From NCBI GenBank assembly GCA_947589155.1, contig CANQBH010000004.1, positions 1-64,000 on the forward strand: a stretch of 64,000 nucleotides of DNA. Reading direction: 5' to 3'. Positions within the stretch are counted from its first letter, which is position 1; the number at the start of each line of letters is the position of its first letter. A model generated the notes under the pieces. The model was not told where the DNA came from and made no database searches. It was given only the letters and a program-made list of their open reading frames with translations. Shown here piece by piece: positions 41,933 to 51,505 of this stretch. This DNA comes from an uncultured Lachnospiraceae bacterium. Its GTDB lineage: Bacteria; Bacillota; Clostridia; Lachnospirales; Lachnospiraceae. The translations under genes and the position numbers were made by a program.

Positions 41933-42871
41933 ATGAGCGATATCAAGACAAGCGCAGTGGAACTGATCGGAAAAACGCCGATCCTTCGGATCGACCGGTA
42001 TGCAGAGGCGGCGTCGCTGAAAGGCGCGCGGCTGTTCGCAAAACTGGAGTATCTCAATCCGGCGGGTTCGGTAAAGGACCGCGTGGCATTGGCCATGATC
42101 AGCGACGCGGAAGAAAAGGGGCTGCTCAAAGAGGGCGGTACGATCATCGAGCCGACCAGCGGCAATACCGGAATCGGTCTGGCGGCGGTGGCGGCGGCCA
42201 GAGGCTATCGGACGATCATCACGCTGCCGGATACGATGAGCGTGGAACGCAGGAACCTTTTGAAGGCGTATGGCGCCGAGCTTGTGCTGACGGACGGCGC
42301 GAAAGGCATGAAAGGCGCGATCGCAAAGGCGGAGGAACTGCGGGAGCAGATCCCGGGTTCGATCGTGCTCGGCCAGTTCGTCAATCCGGCAAACCCGAAG
42401 GTGCATGAGACGACGACGGGGCCGGAGATCTGGTCGCAGACGGACGGTGAGGTGGATATCTTCGTCGCGGGCGTCGGCACCGGCGGCACCGTGACCGGCG
42501 TCGGCCACTATCTGAAGAGCAGGAAAAAGGACGTGAAGATCGTCGCGGTGGAACCGGCGTCAAGCGCGGTGCTCTCCACGGGGCAGGCGGGCGCGCATAA
42601 GATTCAGGGAATCGGCGCGGGCTTTGTACCGGAGATTCTCGATACCGGCGTGTATGACGAGATCATCGCGATAGAAAACGAAGACGCGTTTGCGGAAGGC
42701 AAGCGGTTCGCCCTTGCCGAAGGCGTGCTGGTCGGCATTTCCTCCGGCGCGGCATTGAAGGCCGCGGCGATCCTTGCGGCGCGTCCGGAGAATGAGGGAA
42801 AGAACATCGTGGTACTGCTGCCGGATTCCGGCGACCGCTATCTGTCCACGCCTCTGTTTTCCGAAGAATAA
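41933..42871 (+). CDS. cysK: Cysteine synthase (O-acetylserine sulfhydrylase)
   Basis: The pyridoxal phosphate lysine is in NPAGSVKDR (near residue 46), and the substrate loop is [12 protein letters not shown]. The cofactor phosphate loop appears as [15 protein letters not shown], and the C-terminal [13 protein letters not shown] is typical of CysK. At 312 residues it has normal length. It makes cysteine from O-acetylserine and sulfide in the cytoplasm. It is followed 26 bases later by an Rrf2-type regulator, an arrangement known for cysteine-responsive CymR-like control. AGGAGG precedes the ATG. Confidence 0.95.
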   Translation: MSDIKTSAVELIGKTPILRIDRYAEAASLKGARLFAKLEYLNPAGSVKDRVALAMISDAEEKGLLKEGGTIIEPTSGNTGIGLAAVAAARGYRTIITLPDTMSVERRNLLKAYGAELVLTDGAKGMKGAIAKAEELREQIPGSIVLGQFVNPANPKVHETTTGPEIWSQTDGEVDIFVAGVGTGGTVTGVGHYLKSRKKDVKIVAVEPASSAVLSTGQAGAHKIQGIGAGFVPEILDTGVYDEIIAIENEDAFAEGKRFALAEGVLVGISSGAALKAAAILAARPENEGKNIVVLLPDSGDRYLSTPLFSEE

Positions 42872-42897
42872 ACACGGCGGAGCCGGGGAGGTAAACG

Positions 42898-43335
42898 ATG
42901 AAAGTATCCACAAAAGGACGCTATGCGATCCGCTTTATGCTCGATCTTGCGATGCACGATACGGGGCTTCCGGTGCGCATACGGGATGTGGCGGCGCGGC
43001 AGGAGATCTCCGACAAATATCTGGAGCAGGTCGTGGCGACGCTGAACAAGGCGGGCTACGTCCGCAGCAGCCGCGGGCCGCAGGGCGGTTACGTCCTGAC
43101 CCGCAGGCCGGCCGATTATACGATGGGAGAGATCCTGCGCCTGACGGAAGGGGACATGGCGCCGGTCGCCTGTATGGCGGACGAGGTCAACCAATGCAAG
43201 CGGGCGGACAACTGCGTGACGCTGCGTTTCTGGAAACGGCTCGACGACGCGATCAGCGGCGTGATCGACCATACGACGCTGGCGGACCTGATGGAGGAAG
43301 AACTTGCCATGAGCGCCGACAATTACGTGATCTAA
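42898..43335 (+). CDS. Rrf2-family regulator (CymR/IscR-like)
   Basis: It starts MKVSTKGRYAIRFMLDLA, the canonical Rrf2 opening, with a winged helix including ISDKYLEQVVATLNKAGYVRSSRGPQGGY (quoted to mark the family). Three cysteines (VACMADEVNQCKRADNC) lie where IscR holds its Fe-S cluster, but spaced C-x7-C-x5-C, not the C-x5-C-x5-C I remember for IscR. It may sense an Fe-S cluster or, like CymR, act with CysK as a cysteine sensor; the context with cysK and metY favours sulfur control. Its likely DNA targets are the matching boxes before cysK and metY. Confidence 0.88.
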   Translation: MKVSTKGRYAIRFMLDLAMHDTGLPVRIRDVAARQEISDKYLEQVVATLNKAGYVRSSRGPQGGYVLTRRPADYTMGEILRLTEGDMAPVACMADEVNQCKRADNCVTLRFWKRLDDAISGVIDHTTLADLMEEELAMSADNYVI

Positions 43336-43360
43336 GGCGCGCGGCATAAGGGAAACAAAG

Positions 43361-43393
43361 ATCATCCGGAAATTTTCCGGATGATTTTTTATT
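43361..43393 (+). terminator. Terminator after cysK-rrf2
   Basis: ATCATCCGGAA pairs with TTCCGGATGAT around a three-base loop, followed by a T-rich run. Confidence 0.9.
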
Positions 43394-43399
43394 TCCCTA

Positions 43400-43428
43400 T
43401 TGACATCATGGGAAAAGTAGGATATAGT
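43400..43428 (+). promoter_or_regulatory. Promoter of metY
   Basis: A perfect TTGACA and TATAGT are separated by 17 bases. The predicted start is about 43435. Confidence 0.75.
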
Positions 43429-43437
43429 AATCGTATC

Positions 43438-43458
43438 GCAAATCCCAGTAACTAAGTA
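43438..43458 (-). promoter_or_regulatory. Putative Rrf2-type operator upstream of metY
   Basis: Plus strand reads CCCAGTAACTAAGTA at its right end; its reverse complement equals the cysK box at 19 of 21 positions. It lies over the first transcribed bases. Confidence 0.65.
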
Positions 43459-43529
43459 TGAAATTAGGAAAAGCCGCAAAAGGCAAAAGAGACAAAAGAA
43501 ACTGCAAAAGAGTAAGAAGGGAGAAAGAA

Positions 43530-44813
43530 ATGGCAAAGTATAAATTTGAAACCTTACAGCTTCATGTCGGACAGGAACAGCCGGATCCCGTGACGGACGC
43601 GCGGGCGGTGCCGATCTATCAGACGACCAGTTATGTGTTCCGCAATTCCAAACACGCCGCGGACCGGTTCGGACTCGCGGATCCGGGCAACATCTACGGT
43701 CGCCTGACCAACTCCACGCAGGGCGTTTTCGAGGACAGGATCGCGGCGCTCGAAGGCGGCGTCGCGGGGCTTGCGGTCAGTTCCGGCGCGGCGGCGATCT
43801 TTTATACGATCGTCGCGCTGGCGCAGGAGGGCGGCCACATCGTCGCACAGAAGACGATCTACGGCGGTACCTATAACCTGCTCGCGCATACCCTGCCGCT
43901 CTACGGCGTGGAGACGACGTTTGTGGATATCCACAACGAAGCCGAGGTCGAGGGAGCGATCCGCGAGAATACGCGCGGGATCTTTATTGAGACGCTGGGA
44001 AATCCGAACAGCGATATTCCGGACATTGACAGGATCGCCGAAATCGCGCACGGCCACGGACTTCCGCTTGTGATCGACAACACCTTCGGCACGCCGTATC
44101 TGATCCGCCCGATCGAGCACGGCGCGGACATTGTCGTACATTCCGCGACAAAATTCATCGGCGGCCACGGAACGACGCTCGGCGGCGTGATCGTAGACGG
44201 CGGCACGTTCGACTGGAAAAAGAGCGGAAAGTACGCGCCGATCGCGGAACCGAACCCGAGTTATCACGGCGTTTCCTTTGTCGAGGCTGCGGGCAATGCG
44301 GCGTTTGTGACGTATATCCGCGCGATCCTGTTAAGGGATACGGGCGCGACGCTTTCTCCGTTCAACGCTTTCCTGCTTTTGCAGGGCACCGAGACGCTTT
44401 CCCTGCGGCTTGAGCGGCACGCGGAGAACACGAAGAAAGTCGTCGACTATCTGCAAAAGCATCCGGGCGTCGAGCATGTCAACCATCCGTCCCTGCCCGA
44501 CCATCCGCAGCACGCCCTCTATGAAAAGTATTTCCCGAACGGCGGCGGTTCGATCTTCACGTTTGAGATCAAAGGAAAGCAGAAAGAGGCGCACCGCTTT
44601 ATCGACAGTCTGGAGATCTTCTCGCTCCTTGCCAATGTCGCCGACGTCAAGAGCCTCGTGATCCATCCGGCCACGACGACCCATTCCCAGTTGTCGCCGC
44701 AGGAACTCGCGGAGCAGGGAATTAAGGAGAATACGATCCGCCTGTCGATCGGATGCGAGCATATCGACGACATTCTGGCCGACCTCGATCAGGCGTTCAA
44801 AAAAGCGCTGTAA
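43530..44813 (+). CDS. metY: O-acetylhomoserine sulfhydrylase (Cys/Met metabolism PLP enzyme)
   Basis: The start is at MAKYKFETLQLH (GGGAG upstream); the longer ORF adds a basic leader without a ribosome binding site. Cys/Met-metabolism family hallmarks are seen: QTTSYVFRNSKHAADRF, GRLTNSTQGVFEDRIAALEGG, DNTFGTPYLIRPIEHGADIVVHSATKFIGGHG (quoted in parts; the Lys of SATKF binds PLP), and SLVIHPATTTHSQL. At 427 residues it fits MetY, which joins O-acetylhomoserine with sulfide or methanethiol. The operator-like box shared with cysK supports a role in sulfur assimilation. A gamma-lyase role in the same family is possible but less likely by length and motifs. Confidence 0.9.
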   Translation: MAKYKFETLQLHVGQEQPDPVTDARAVPIYQTTSYVFRNSKHAADRFGLADPGNIYGRLTNSTQGVFEDRIAALEGGVAGLAVSSGAAAIFYTIVALAQEGGHIVAQKTIYGGTYNLLAHTLPLYGVETTFVDIHNEAEVEGAIRENTRGIFIETLGNPNSDIPDIDRIAEIAHGHGLPLVIDNTFGTPYLIRPIEHGADIVVHSATKFIGGHGTTLGGVIVDGGTFDWKKSGKYAPIAEPNPSYHGVSFVEAAGNAAFVTYIRAILLRDTGATLSPFNAFLLLQGTETLSLRLERHAENTKKVVDYLQKHPGVEHVNHPSLPDHPQHALYEKYFPNGGGSIFTFEIKGKQKEAHRFIDSLEIFSLLANVADVKSLVIHPATTTHSQLSPQELAEQGIKENTIRLSIGCEHIDDILADLDQAFKKAL

Positions 44814-44912
44814 AGCGGCGGGCGCCGGAGTAAAGAGATCAGGTCGGCTTGTCACCTGTCAAAAAATGTGGTAGTCTATTCGATACAGAAGGCGTATGAA
44901 AGAGGAAGAGAT

Positions 44913-45713
44913 ATGCTGCTACATGACATTTCGGCAGGCGACGAAGTCAGGCTGGAACTTATCATCAACGACACGCCGTACCAGATCCCGACGCACGCGG
45001 TGGACGTCGCGCCGGGCAAGGTCTGGATCGAGGTGTTCCGTTTTGAAAAACAGGTGATCGATCTTTCCGATCCGAAGTTCTATCATATCCGCTACAATCT
45101 GCACGGCTACGACAAGGCGAAACTGCCGTACTGCTGGGATGATATGGAACTTTCCATGGAAATGCACAACGGCCTTTCCTGCTATCTCCTCAGCTGCAGC
45201 CCGTTCAAGAGCGCGGGCCGCGCGGAGAACAAGCGGATGAAGGACCGCGTAAAAGTTTCCGTGCCTGCGGAACTTCAATGGAGGCAGAAGAATTTCAACA
45301 TTCCGGTCACGCTCTACGACATCAGCGACAGCGGCGTGGCGTTTCTGGCCAACGAAGATGCCCCGCTGATCAACGAAAGGATCATCGTCGAGATCCGCGA
45401 GATGATTCAGGAGCGGAAGTTCTGGATCAAGATGGAATGCGTCTGCGTCCGCAAGATGCCAAAAGACGGCAACATCCTCTACGGCTGCAAATTTCAGATC
45501 ATCGACCAAAGGCTTCTGGAATATATCTTCGCCAAGCATATGCAGGTGCGCGCCGCGGAAGTCGCGGAGAGCCGGAGGCTGGCCGAGGAAGAGCGTCTCC
45601 GCTTAGAAGCGCAGCAGCAACAGAAAGAGAAAGAGCAGAAAGAGAAAGCGCAGAAAGAACAGGAAAAGGACGCGCAGGAACAGAAAGAACAGGCAAAAAA
45701 ACAACAGGCGTAA
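44913..45713 (+). CDS. PilZ-domain (cyclic-di-GMP-binding) protein with Gln/Lys/Glu-rich tail
   Basis: The start is at MLLHDISAGDEV (GAGGAAGAG upstream). An N-terminal YcgR-like beta domain (about 1-95) is followed by a PilZ domain. The two cyclic-di-GMP-binding motifs are intact: RMKDR (R-x3-R, near residue 110) and DISDSG (D-x-S-x-x-G, near residue 138). The last 55 residues form a highly charged helix of EQKEKA-type repeats, unusual for a PilZ protein and probably a coiled or disordered extension. YcgR-like proteins often slow flagellar motors or tune surface polysaccharide, but no such genes are nearby. It is the likely receptor end of the signalling that the two HD-GYP enzymes at 2.6-5.7 kb would adjust. 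Single-gene unit with its own terminator. Confidence 0.88.
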   Translation: MLLHDISAGDEVRLELIINDTPYQIPTHAVDVAPGKVWIEVFRFEKQVIDLSDPKFYHIRYNLHGYDKAKLPYCWDDMELSMEMHNGLSCYLLSCSPFKSAGRAENKRMKDRVKVSVPAELQWRQKNFNIPVTLYDISDSGVAFLANEDAPLINERIIVEIREMIQERKFWIKMECVCVRKMPKDGNILYGCKFQIIDQRLLEYIFAKHMQVRAAEVAESRRLAEEERLRLEAQQQQKEKEQKEKAQKEQEKDAQEQKEQAKKQQA

Positions 45714-45720
45714 GGCCCGC

Positions 45721-45764
45721 AAGTGGAAAATGTCAACAACCCTTGACTTTTTTCCACTTTTTTT
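45721..45764 (+). terminator. Terminator after the PilZ gene
   Basis: AAGTGGAAAA pairs with TTTTCCACTT, with an inner GTCAA/TTGAC stem, followed by a T run. Confidence 0.88.
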
Positions 45765-45778
45765 ATGCAATCTTTTTG

Positions 45779-45807
45779 TTGAAAAGGCAGGATAAATACT
45801 TTATGAT
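45779..45807 (+). promoter_or_regulatory. Promoter of the leuB-ilvD-ilvB-ser operon
   Basis: TTGAAA and TATGAT are separated by 17 bases. The short leader contains a stem loop (ATGGG and GCGGC pairing with GCCGC and CCCAT, about 45826-45859), too short for a T-box. Confidence 0.6.
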
Positions 45808-45885
45808 AGTAAAGTATAGAATTTAATGGGAAAGTGCGGCCTTTTTGCCGCGCGCCCATCGAAATACGGGGAAGGAGCGTTATCT

Positions 45886-46992
45886 ATGGAATATAGGATC
45901 GGTGTGATCGAAGGCGACGGGATCGGGCCGGAGATCGTGCGCGAGGCGCACAAAGTGTTGGAATGTGTCTGTCAGGCCTACGGACACCGCCTGTCTTGGG
46001 ATAAGATCCTGATGGGCGGCTGCTCCATCGACGCCTGCGGCGTGCCGCTGACCGATGAGGCCGTCGCGCAGGCCAAAGCGGCGGACGCGGTGCTGATGGG
46101 ATCGATCGGAGGCGACCCGGCGACGTCGCCGTGGTATCAGCTGCCGCCGGAGAGGCGGCCCGAGGCGGGGCTCTTAAAACTCCGGAAAGAACTCGGATTG
46201 TTCGCAAACCTGCGTCCCGCGTATCTTTATCGGGAGTTAAAAGAAGCCTGCCCGCTGCGCGACGACGTCATCGGCGACGGCTTTGATATGGTGATCGTGC
46301 GCGAACTGACGGGCGGGCTGTATTTCGGCGAGCGCACGACGACGGAAAAGGACGGCGTCCTGACCGCGACCGACACGCTGACATACAGCGAGAACGAGAT
46401 CCGGCGCGTGGCGGTGCGCGCGTTCGACGTGGCAAGAAAGCGCCGGAAGAAAGTCACCAGCGTGGATAAGGCAAACGTGCTCGACAGTTCCCGACTGTGG
46501 CGCAAGGTAGTAGACGAGGTGGCGCTCTCCTATCCGGACGTTTCATGCGAGCATATGCTGGTCGACAACTGCGCGATGCAGCTGGTGCGCGATCCGAAGC
46601 AGTTCGATGTGATCCTGACGGAAAATATGTTCGGCGATATCCTGTCGGATGAGGCGAGCATGGTGACGGGGTCGATCGGCATGTTGTCTTCCGCGAGCCT
46701 GAACGAGACGCGGTTCGGCCTGTACGAGCCGAGCGGCGGATCGGCGCCCGACATCGCGGGCAAAGACGTCGCGAACCCGATCGCTACCATATTGAGCGCG
46801 GCGATGCTGCTGCGTTACAGCCTCGATCTGGATACGGAAGCGCAGGCGATCGAGCAGGCCGTCAGAGACGTCCTCGCGGACGGCGTCCGCACCGCGGACA
46901 TCATGCCGCAGCCGGGCAGGGACCGCGAGGGTCTGGTCATGGTCGGCACGGCCGCGATGGGAGATAAGATCTGCGAGAAAATCAGGAGGTAA
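45886..46992 (+). CDS. leuB: 3-isopropylmalate dehydrogenase
   Basis: The start is at MEYRIGVIEGDGIGPE (GGAG upstream), the usual beginning of the family. Diagnostic elements are LKLRKELGLFANLRPAYLY, VRELTGGLYFGER, VTSVDKANVLDSSRLWR, GDILSDEASMVTGSIGMLSSASLN and YEPSGGSAPDIAGKDVANP (each shown in part). It oxidises and decarboxylates 3-isopropylmalate in leucine synthesis. At 368 residues it is of normal length. leuA, leuC and leuD are not in the window. ilvD starts three bases after its stop. Confidence 0.92.
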   Translation: MEYRIGVIEGDGIGPEIVREAHKVLECVCQAYGHRLSWDKILMGGCSIDACGVPLTDEAVAQAKAADAVLMGSIGGDPATSPWYQLPPERRPEAGLLKLRKELGLFANLRPAYLYRELKEACPLRDDVIGDGFDMVIVRELTGGLYFGERTTTEKDGVLTATDTLTYSENEIRRVAVRAFDVARKRRKKVTSVDKANVLDSSRLWRKVVDEVALSYPDVSCEHMLVDNCAMQLVRDPKQFDVILTENMFGDILSDEASMVTGSIGMLSSASLNETRFGLYEPSGGSAPDIAGKDVANPIATILSAAMLLRYSLDLDTEAQAIEQAVRDVLADGVRTADIMPQPGRDREGLVMVGTAAMGDKICEKIRR

Positions 46993-46995
46993 GGG

Positions 46996-48669
46996 ATGAA
47001 AAGTGATAACGCACGAAAAGGGATGCAGCAGGCTCCTGCAAGAAGCCTGTTCAACGCGCTCGGTTTTACCGGCGAAGAAATGAAAAAACCGATGGTCGGT
47101 ATCGTCAGTTCCTACAACGAGATCGTACCGGGCCATATGAATATCGACAAGATCGTGGAAGCGGTCAAACTCGGCGTGGCGGAGGCCGGCGGCGTGCCGG
47201 TGGTCTTTCCGGCGATCGCGGTGTGCGACGGCATCGCGATGGGGCATGTGGGCATGAAGTATTCCCTCGTCACGCGCGACCTGATCGCGGATTCTACGGA
47301 ATGTATGGCGATTGCGCACCAGTTTGACGCGCTGGTCATGGTGCCAAACTGCGATAAAAACGTGCCGGGGCTTCTGATGGCGGCGGCGCGTCTGGATCTG
47401 CCGACGGTCTTTGTTTCCGGCGGCCCGATGCTGGCCGGTCATGTCAAGGGACATAAGACGTCGCTGTCCTCGATGTTTGAGGCGGTCGGCTCTTACGCGG
47501 CCGGTACGATGAGCGAGGACGACGTGCTGGAATACGAAAACAAGACCTGTCCGACCTGCGGCTCCTGCTCGGGCATGTATACGGCAAACTCCATGAACTG
47601 CCTGACCGAAGCCCTTGGCATGGGCCTGCGCGGCAACGGCACGATCCCGGCGGTCTACTCCGAGCGCCTGCGTTTGGCAAAGCAGGCCGGATACGCGGTG
47701 ATGGAACTGTACAAAAAAGGGATCGGCGCGCGCGACATCATTACAAAAGAAGCGATCTTAAACGCGCTGACCGTGGACATGGCGCTCGGCTGTTCGACGA
47801 ACTCCATGCTGCACCTGCCTGCGATCGCGCATGAGATCGGATTTGATTTTGATATCAGTTTTGCCAATGAAATCAGCGAGAAGACGCCGAACCTCTGCCA
47901 TCTGGCTCCCGCCGGCCCGACCTATATGGAAGACCTCAACGAGGCGGGCGGCGTTTACGCGGTCATGAAGGAACTTTCCGAACTCGGACTTCTCAATCTT
48001 GACTGCATGACCGTGACGGGAAATACGATCGGCGAGAACATCCGCGATGCCGTCAACCGCGATCCGGAAGTGATCCGTCCGTTGGATCGGCCGTATTCCA
48101 AGACCGGCGGCCTTGCCGTCTTAAAAGGAAACCTCGCGCCGGACGGCTCCGTCGTCAAGCGTTCCGCCGTGGTGGAGGAGATGCTCGTGCATACCGGTCC
48201 GGCCCGCGTGTTCGACTGCGAGGAGGACGCGATCGCGGCGATCAAGGGCGGACAGATCAGGGAAGGCGACGTGGTCGTGATCCGTTACGAGGGCCCGAAG
48301 GGCGGCCCGGGTATGCGGGAGATGTTAAACCCGACGTCCGCGATCGCGGGCATGGGCCTCGGATCTTCCGTCGCACTGATCACGGACGGACGCTTCTCCG
48401 GCGCGTCCCGCGGCGCGTCGATCGGCCATGTTTCGCCGGAAGCGGCGGTCGGCGGCCCGATCGCGCTGGTCGAAGAAGGCGACAGCATTACGATCGACAT
48501 TCCAAAACTTTCCATTCATCTGGACGTTTCCGACGAGGAAATGCAGGAACGCAGGAGGGCGTGGAAGCCGAGGGAACCGAAGGTGCGCGAAGGCTATCTG
48601 CGGCGTTATGCGGCGCAGGTGACGTCCGGCAACCGCGGCGCGGTCTTAAAGGATCCGGAGGAAGACTAA
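46996..48669 (+). CDS. ilvD: Dihydroxy-acid dehydratase
   Basis: A 557-residue IlvD/Edd-family protein. Fe-S cysteines are in [10 protein letters not shown] and [18 protein letters not shown] (shown in part). Further signatures are [19 protein letters not shown] and the late [20 protein letters not shown]. It converts dihydroxy acids to the keto acids of valine, isoleucine and leucine synthesis. AGGAGG lies before the ATG. It sits between leuB and ilvB in one transcript. Confidence 0.96.
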   Translation: MKSDNARKGMQQAPARSLFNALGFTGEEMKKPMVGIVSSYNEIVPGHMNIDKIVEAVKLGVAEAGGVPVVFPAIAVCDGIAMGHVGMKYSLVTRDLIADSTECMAIAHQFDALVMVPNCDKNVPGLLMAAARLDLPTVFVSGGPMLAGHVKGHKTSLSSMFEAVGSYAAGTMSEDDVLEYENKTCPTCGSCSGMYTANSMNCLTEALGMGLRGNGTIPAVYSERLRLAKQAGYAVMELYKKGIGARDIITKEAILNALTVDMALGCSTNSMLHLPAIAHEIGFDFDISFANEISEKTPNLCHLAPAGPTYMEDLNEAGGVYAVMKELSELGLLNLDCMTVTGNTIGENIRDAVNRDPEVIRPLDRPYSKTGGLAVLKGNLAPDGSVVKRSAVVEEMLVHTGPARVFDCEEDAIAAIKGGQIREGDVVVIRYEGPKGGPGMREMLNPTSAIAGMGLGSSVALITDGRFSGASRGASIGHVSPEAAVGGPIALVEEGDSITIDIPKLSIHLDVSDEEMQERRRAWKPREPKVREGYLRRYAAQVTSGNRGAVLKDPEED

Positions 48670-48709
48670 AGATCCTTTGCACTGATAACATCGGAAAAGG
48701 GGAAAACTT

Positions 48710-50395
48710 ATGCAATTAACAGGCGCAGAGATCGTGATCCGCTGCCTGCAGGAGCAGGGAGTGGATACCGTTTTCGGCTATCCCGGCGGCGCGATCTTAA
48801 ATGTATATGACGAGTTATACCGGCACAGGGGAGAGATCCGGCACGTACTGACCTCCCACGAGCAGGGAGCCAGCCACGCGGCGGACGGCTATGCGAGAAG
48901 TACGGGAAAGGTCGGGGTCTGTCTTGCGACCAGCGGCCCGGGCGCGACCAATCTGGTCACGGGCATCGCGACCGCGTATATGGATTCCGTGCCCATGGTG
49001 GCGATCACCTGTAACGTCACGGTTCCGCTGCTAGGCAAGGACAGTTTTCAGGAAGTGGATATCGCTGGTGTGACGATGCCGATCACAAAACACAATTTCA
49101 TCGTCAAGGATGTGGAACATCTTGCGGATACGATTCGCCGCGCGTTCGTGATCGCCCAGACGGGGCGGCCGGGGCCGGTGCTTGTGGACATTCCAAAGGA
49201 CGTGACGTCCGCAAAAACAAACTATACTTTCCGCGAGGCGGAAAAAGTCGCTCCGGTCTCGGATACGATCACGGACGAAGCGATAAATCGCGCGGCGGAA
49301 CTGATCGCGCACGCAAAGAAGCCGTTCGTCTTTGTCGGCGGCGGCGCGGTCATCAGCAACGCGAACGAGGAACTCAAGACGTTCGTTTCCCTCGTGGACG
49401 CGCCGGTCTGCGATACGCTGATGGGCAAGGGCGCTTACGACGGCTCCGCCGAAAATTACACCGGAATGCTCGGGATGCACGGCACCAAGGCGTCCAATCT
49501 CGGCGTGAGCGAGTGCGACCTTCTGATCGCCGTCGGGACGCGTTTCAGCGACCGCGTGCTCGGCAACCCGAAAAAATTCGCAAGACAGGCGAAGGTACTC
49601 CAGTTTGACGTGGATCCGGCCGAGATCAACAAAAACGTGGTCGTGACCGCGGAGGTGATCGGGGATATCCGAGAGATCTTGCGGCGGCTGAATCCTCTGA
49701 TCAAACAGAAGGACAACAGTGAATGGAACGCGCGGATCCGCGAACTTCAGAAGGCCTATCCGCCGACCTACCGCGATACGGGACTGACCGGCCCGTTTGT
49801 GATGGAGGAGATCGCGCGGCAGACCAAAGAGGACGCGATCATCGTGACCGAAGTCGGCCAGCATCAGATGTGGGCGGCGCAGTACTACACCTACCACAGG
49901 CCGCGGCAGCTTTTGACCTCGGGCGGGCTCGGTACGATGGGCTACGGGCTCGGCGCCGCGATCGGCGCGCAGACGGCGAACCCGAAGAAACAGGTCGTCA
50001 ATATCGCCGGAGACGGGTGCTTCCGCATGAACATGAACGAGATTGCCACGGCGGTCCGGCAGGAACTGCCGTTGATCGAGGTCGTCATGAATAACCATGT
50101 GCTCGGTATGGTGCGGCAGTGGCAGACCCTCTTTTACGAGGAGCGCTATTCCGCGACGGTCTTAAACGACGCCGTGGATTTTGTCAAACTCGCCGAAGCC
50201 ATGGGCGCCGTCGGTATGCGGGCAAAAACAAAAGAAGAATTTCGGGAAGCCTTCGCGGCGGCGCTTGCGCAGAAACGGCCGGTGGTGATCGACTGCATGA
50301 TCGGCAGCGACGACAAGGTGTGGCCGATGGTCGCGCCGGGAACGCCGATCAGCGAATGTTTTGACGAAGAAGATTTGGAAAAGAAGGGAAAGTAA
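48710..50395 (+). CDS. ilvB: Acetolactate synthase large subunit
   Basis: A thiamine diphosphate enzyme of 561 residues. The catalytic Glu is in TSHEQGASHAADGYAR (near residue 48), with FGYPGGAILNVYDEL before it. The central FAD/Rossmann domain has LLIAVGTRFSDRVLGN. The metal-thiamine motif is GDGCFRMNMNEIATAVRQELPLIEVVMNN (shown in part). It makes acetolactate, the first step of branched-chain amino acid synthesis. No small subunit (ilvN/ilvH) and no ilvC are present in this window, so they must be elsewhere or the enzyme acts alone. The gap to serC is only one base. Confidence 0.95.
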   Translation: MQLTGAEIVIRCLQEQGVDTVFGYPGGAILNVYDELYRHRGEIRHVLTSHEQGASHAADGYARSTGKVGVCLATSGPGATNLVTGIATAYMDSVPMVAITCNVTVPLLGKDSFQEVDIAGVTMPITKHNFIVKDVEHLADTIRRAFVIAQTGRPGPVLVDIPKDVTSAKTNYTFREAEKVAPVSDTITDEAINRAAELIAHAKKPFVFVGGGAVISNANEELKTFVSLVDAPVCDTLMGKGAYDGSAENYTGMLGMHGTKASNLGVSECDLLIAVGTRFSDRVLGNPKKFARQAKVLQFDVDPAEINKNVVVTAEVIGDIREILRRLNPLIKQKDNSEWNARIRELQKAYPPTYRDTGLTGPFVMEEIARQTKEDAIIVTEVGQHQMWAAQYYTYHRPRQLLTSGGLGTMGYGLGAAIGAQTANPKKQVVNIAGDGCFRMNMNEIATAVRQELPLIEVVMNNHVLGMVRQWQTLFYEERYSATVLNDAVDFVKLAEAMGAVGMRAKTKEEFREAFAAALAQKRPVVIDCMIGSDDKVWPMVAPGTPISECFDEEDLEKKGK

Positions 50396-50396
50396 A

Positions 50397-51479
50397 ATGA
50401 GCAGAGTGTATAATTTTTCAGCGGGTCCGGCGGTGCTTCCGGAAGAAGTGCTGCGGGAAGCGGCGGAGGAGATGTTGGATTACAGGGGATGCGGGATGTC
50501 CGTGATGGAGATGTCCCACCGCTCCAAGGCGTTTGATACGATCATCAAAGAAGCGGAAGCGGATCTGCGGGAGTTGATGAACATTCCGGACAACTACAAA
50601 GTCCTGTTCTTACAGGGCGGCGCGTCGCAGCAGTTCGCGGCCGTTCCGATGAATCTGATGAAAAACCGCAAGGCGGGTTACATCATTACCGGACAGTGGG
50701 CAAAGAAAGCGTTTCAGGAGGCGAAACTCTACGGCGAGGCGGTGGAATTGGCGTCTTCCGCAGACAAGACGTTTTCCTACATACCGGACTGTTCCGATCT
50801 GGAGATCGCGGACGACCTCGATTATGTGTATATCTGCGAGAACAACACGATCTACGGCACGAAATACAAGACGCTGCCGAACACCAAGGGACATGATCTT
50901 ATTGCGGACGTCTCCTCGTGCTTTCTGTCCGAGCCGGTGGACGTTTCCCGTTACGGCGTCATCTACGGCGGCGTGCAGAAGAACATCGGGCCGGCCGGCG
51001 TGGTGATCGCCATTATCCGCGAAGATCTGATCCGCGACGATGTGCTGCCGGGCACGCCGACGATGTTAAAATACAAGACGCAGGCGGACAACGATTCGCT
51101 CTACAATACGCCGCCGTGCTACGGCATCTATATCTGCGGCAAGGTCTTCAAATGGCTGAAGAAAATGGGCGGCCTTGAGGAGATGAAAAAGCGCAACGAA
51201 GCCAAGGCGAAGATCCTGTATGATTTTCTGGACGAGAGCAGACTGTTTTCCGGCACCGTGCGCAGGGAAGACCGTTCCCTGATGAACGTTCCGTTTGTGA
51301 CGGGAGACGCGGAAAAAGACGCGGAATTTATCGCGCAGGCGAAGGCGGCGGGCTTTGAGAACCTCAAGGGCCACCGGACGGTCGGCGGTATGCGCGCGTC
51401 CATCTACAATGCGATGCCGCAGGAGGGCGTCGAGAAACTCGTAGCGTTTATGAAGGATTTTGAAGCGAAGGACCGCTGA
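50397..51479 (+). CDS. serC: Phosphoserine aminotransferase
   Basis: The start is at MSRVYNFSAGPAVLPEEVL, the standard SerC opening; the longer ORF overlaps ilvB. LFLQGGASQQFAAVPMNL and the PLP-lysine region VIYGGVQKNIGPAGV are present, and the C-terminal GHRTVGGMRASIYNAMP completes the family. It transfers an amino group to phosphohydroxypyruvate in serine synthesis. It begins one base after the ilvB stop, so branched-chain and serine synthesis genes share a transcript. Confidence 0.96.
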   Translation: MSRVYNFSAGPAVLPEEVLREAAEEMLDYRGCGMSVMEMSHRSKAFDTIIKEAEADLRELMNIPDNYKVLFLQGGASQQFAAVPMNLMKNRKAGYIITGQWAKKAFQEAKLYGEAVELASSADKTFSYIPDCSDLEIADDLDYVYICENNTIYGTKYKTLPNTKGHDLIADVSSCFLSEPVDVSRYGVIYGGVQKNIGPAGVVIAIIREDLIRDDVLPGTPTMLKYKTQADNDSLYNTPPCYGIYICGKVFKWLKKMGGLEEMKKRNEAKAKILYDFLDESRLFSGTVRREDRSLMNVPFVTGDAEKDAEFIAQAKAAGFENLKGHRTVGGMRASIYNAMPQEGVEKLVAFMKDFEAKDR

Positions 51480-51505
51480 AAGACCTGACGAAAAAGGAGA
51501 GGATC

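Noticed and set aside
45808-45885. T-box or leucine attenuator in front of leuB
   Set aside because: The leader is under 80 bases, has only one short stem loop and no specifier or T-box sequence.
49031-50098. Minus-strand ORF of 355 codons opposite ilvB
   Set aside because: Antisense shadow of ilvB with biased composition and no domain or start signal.
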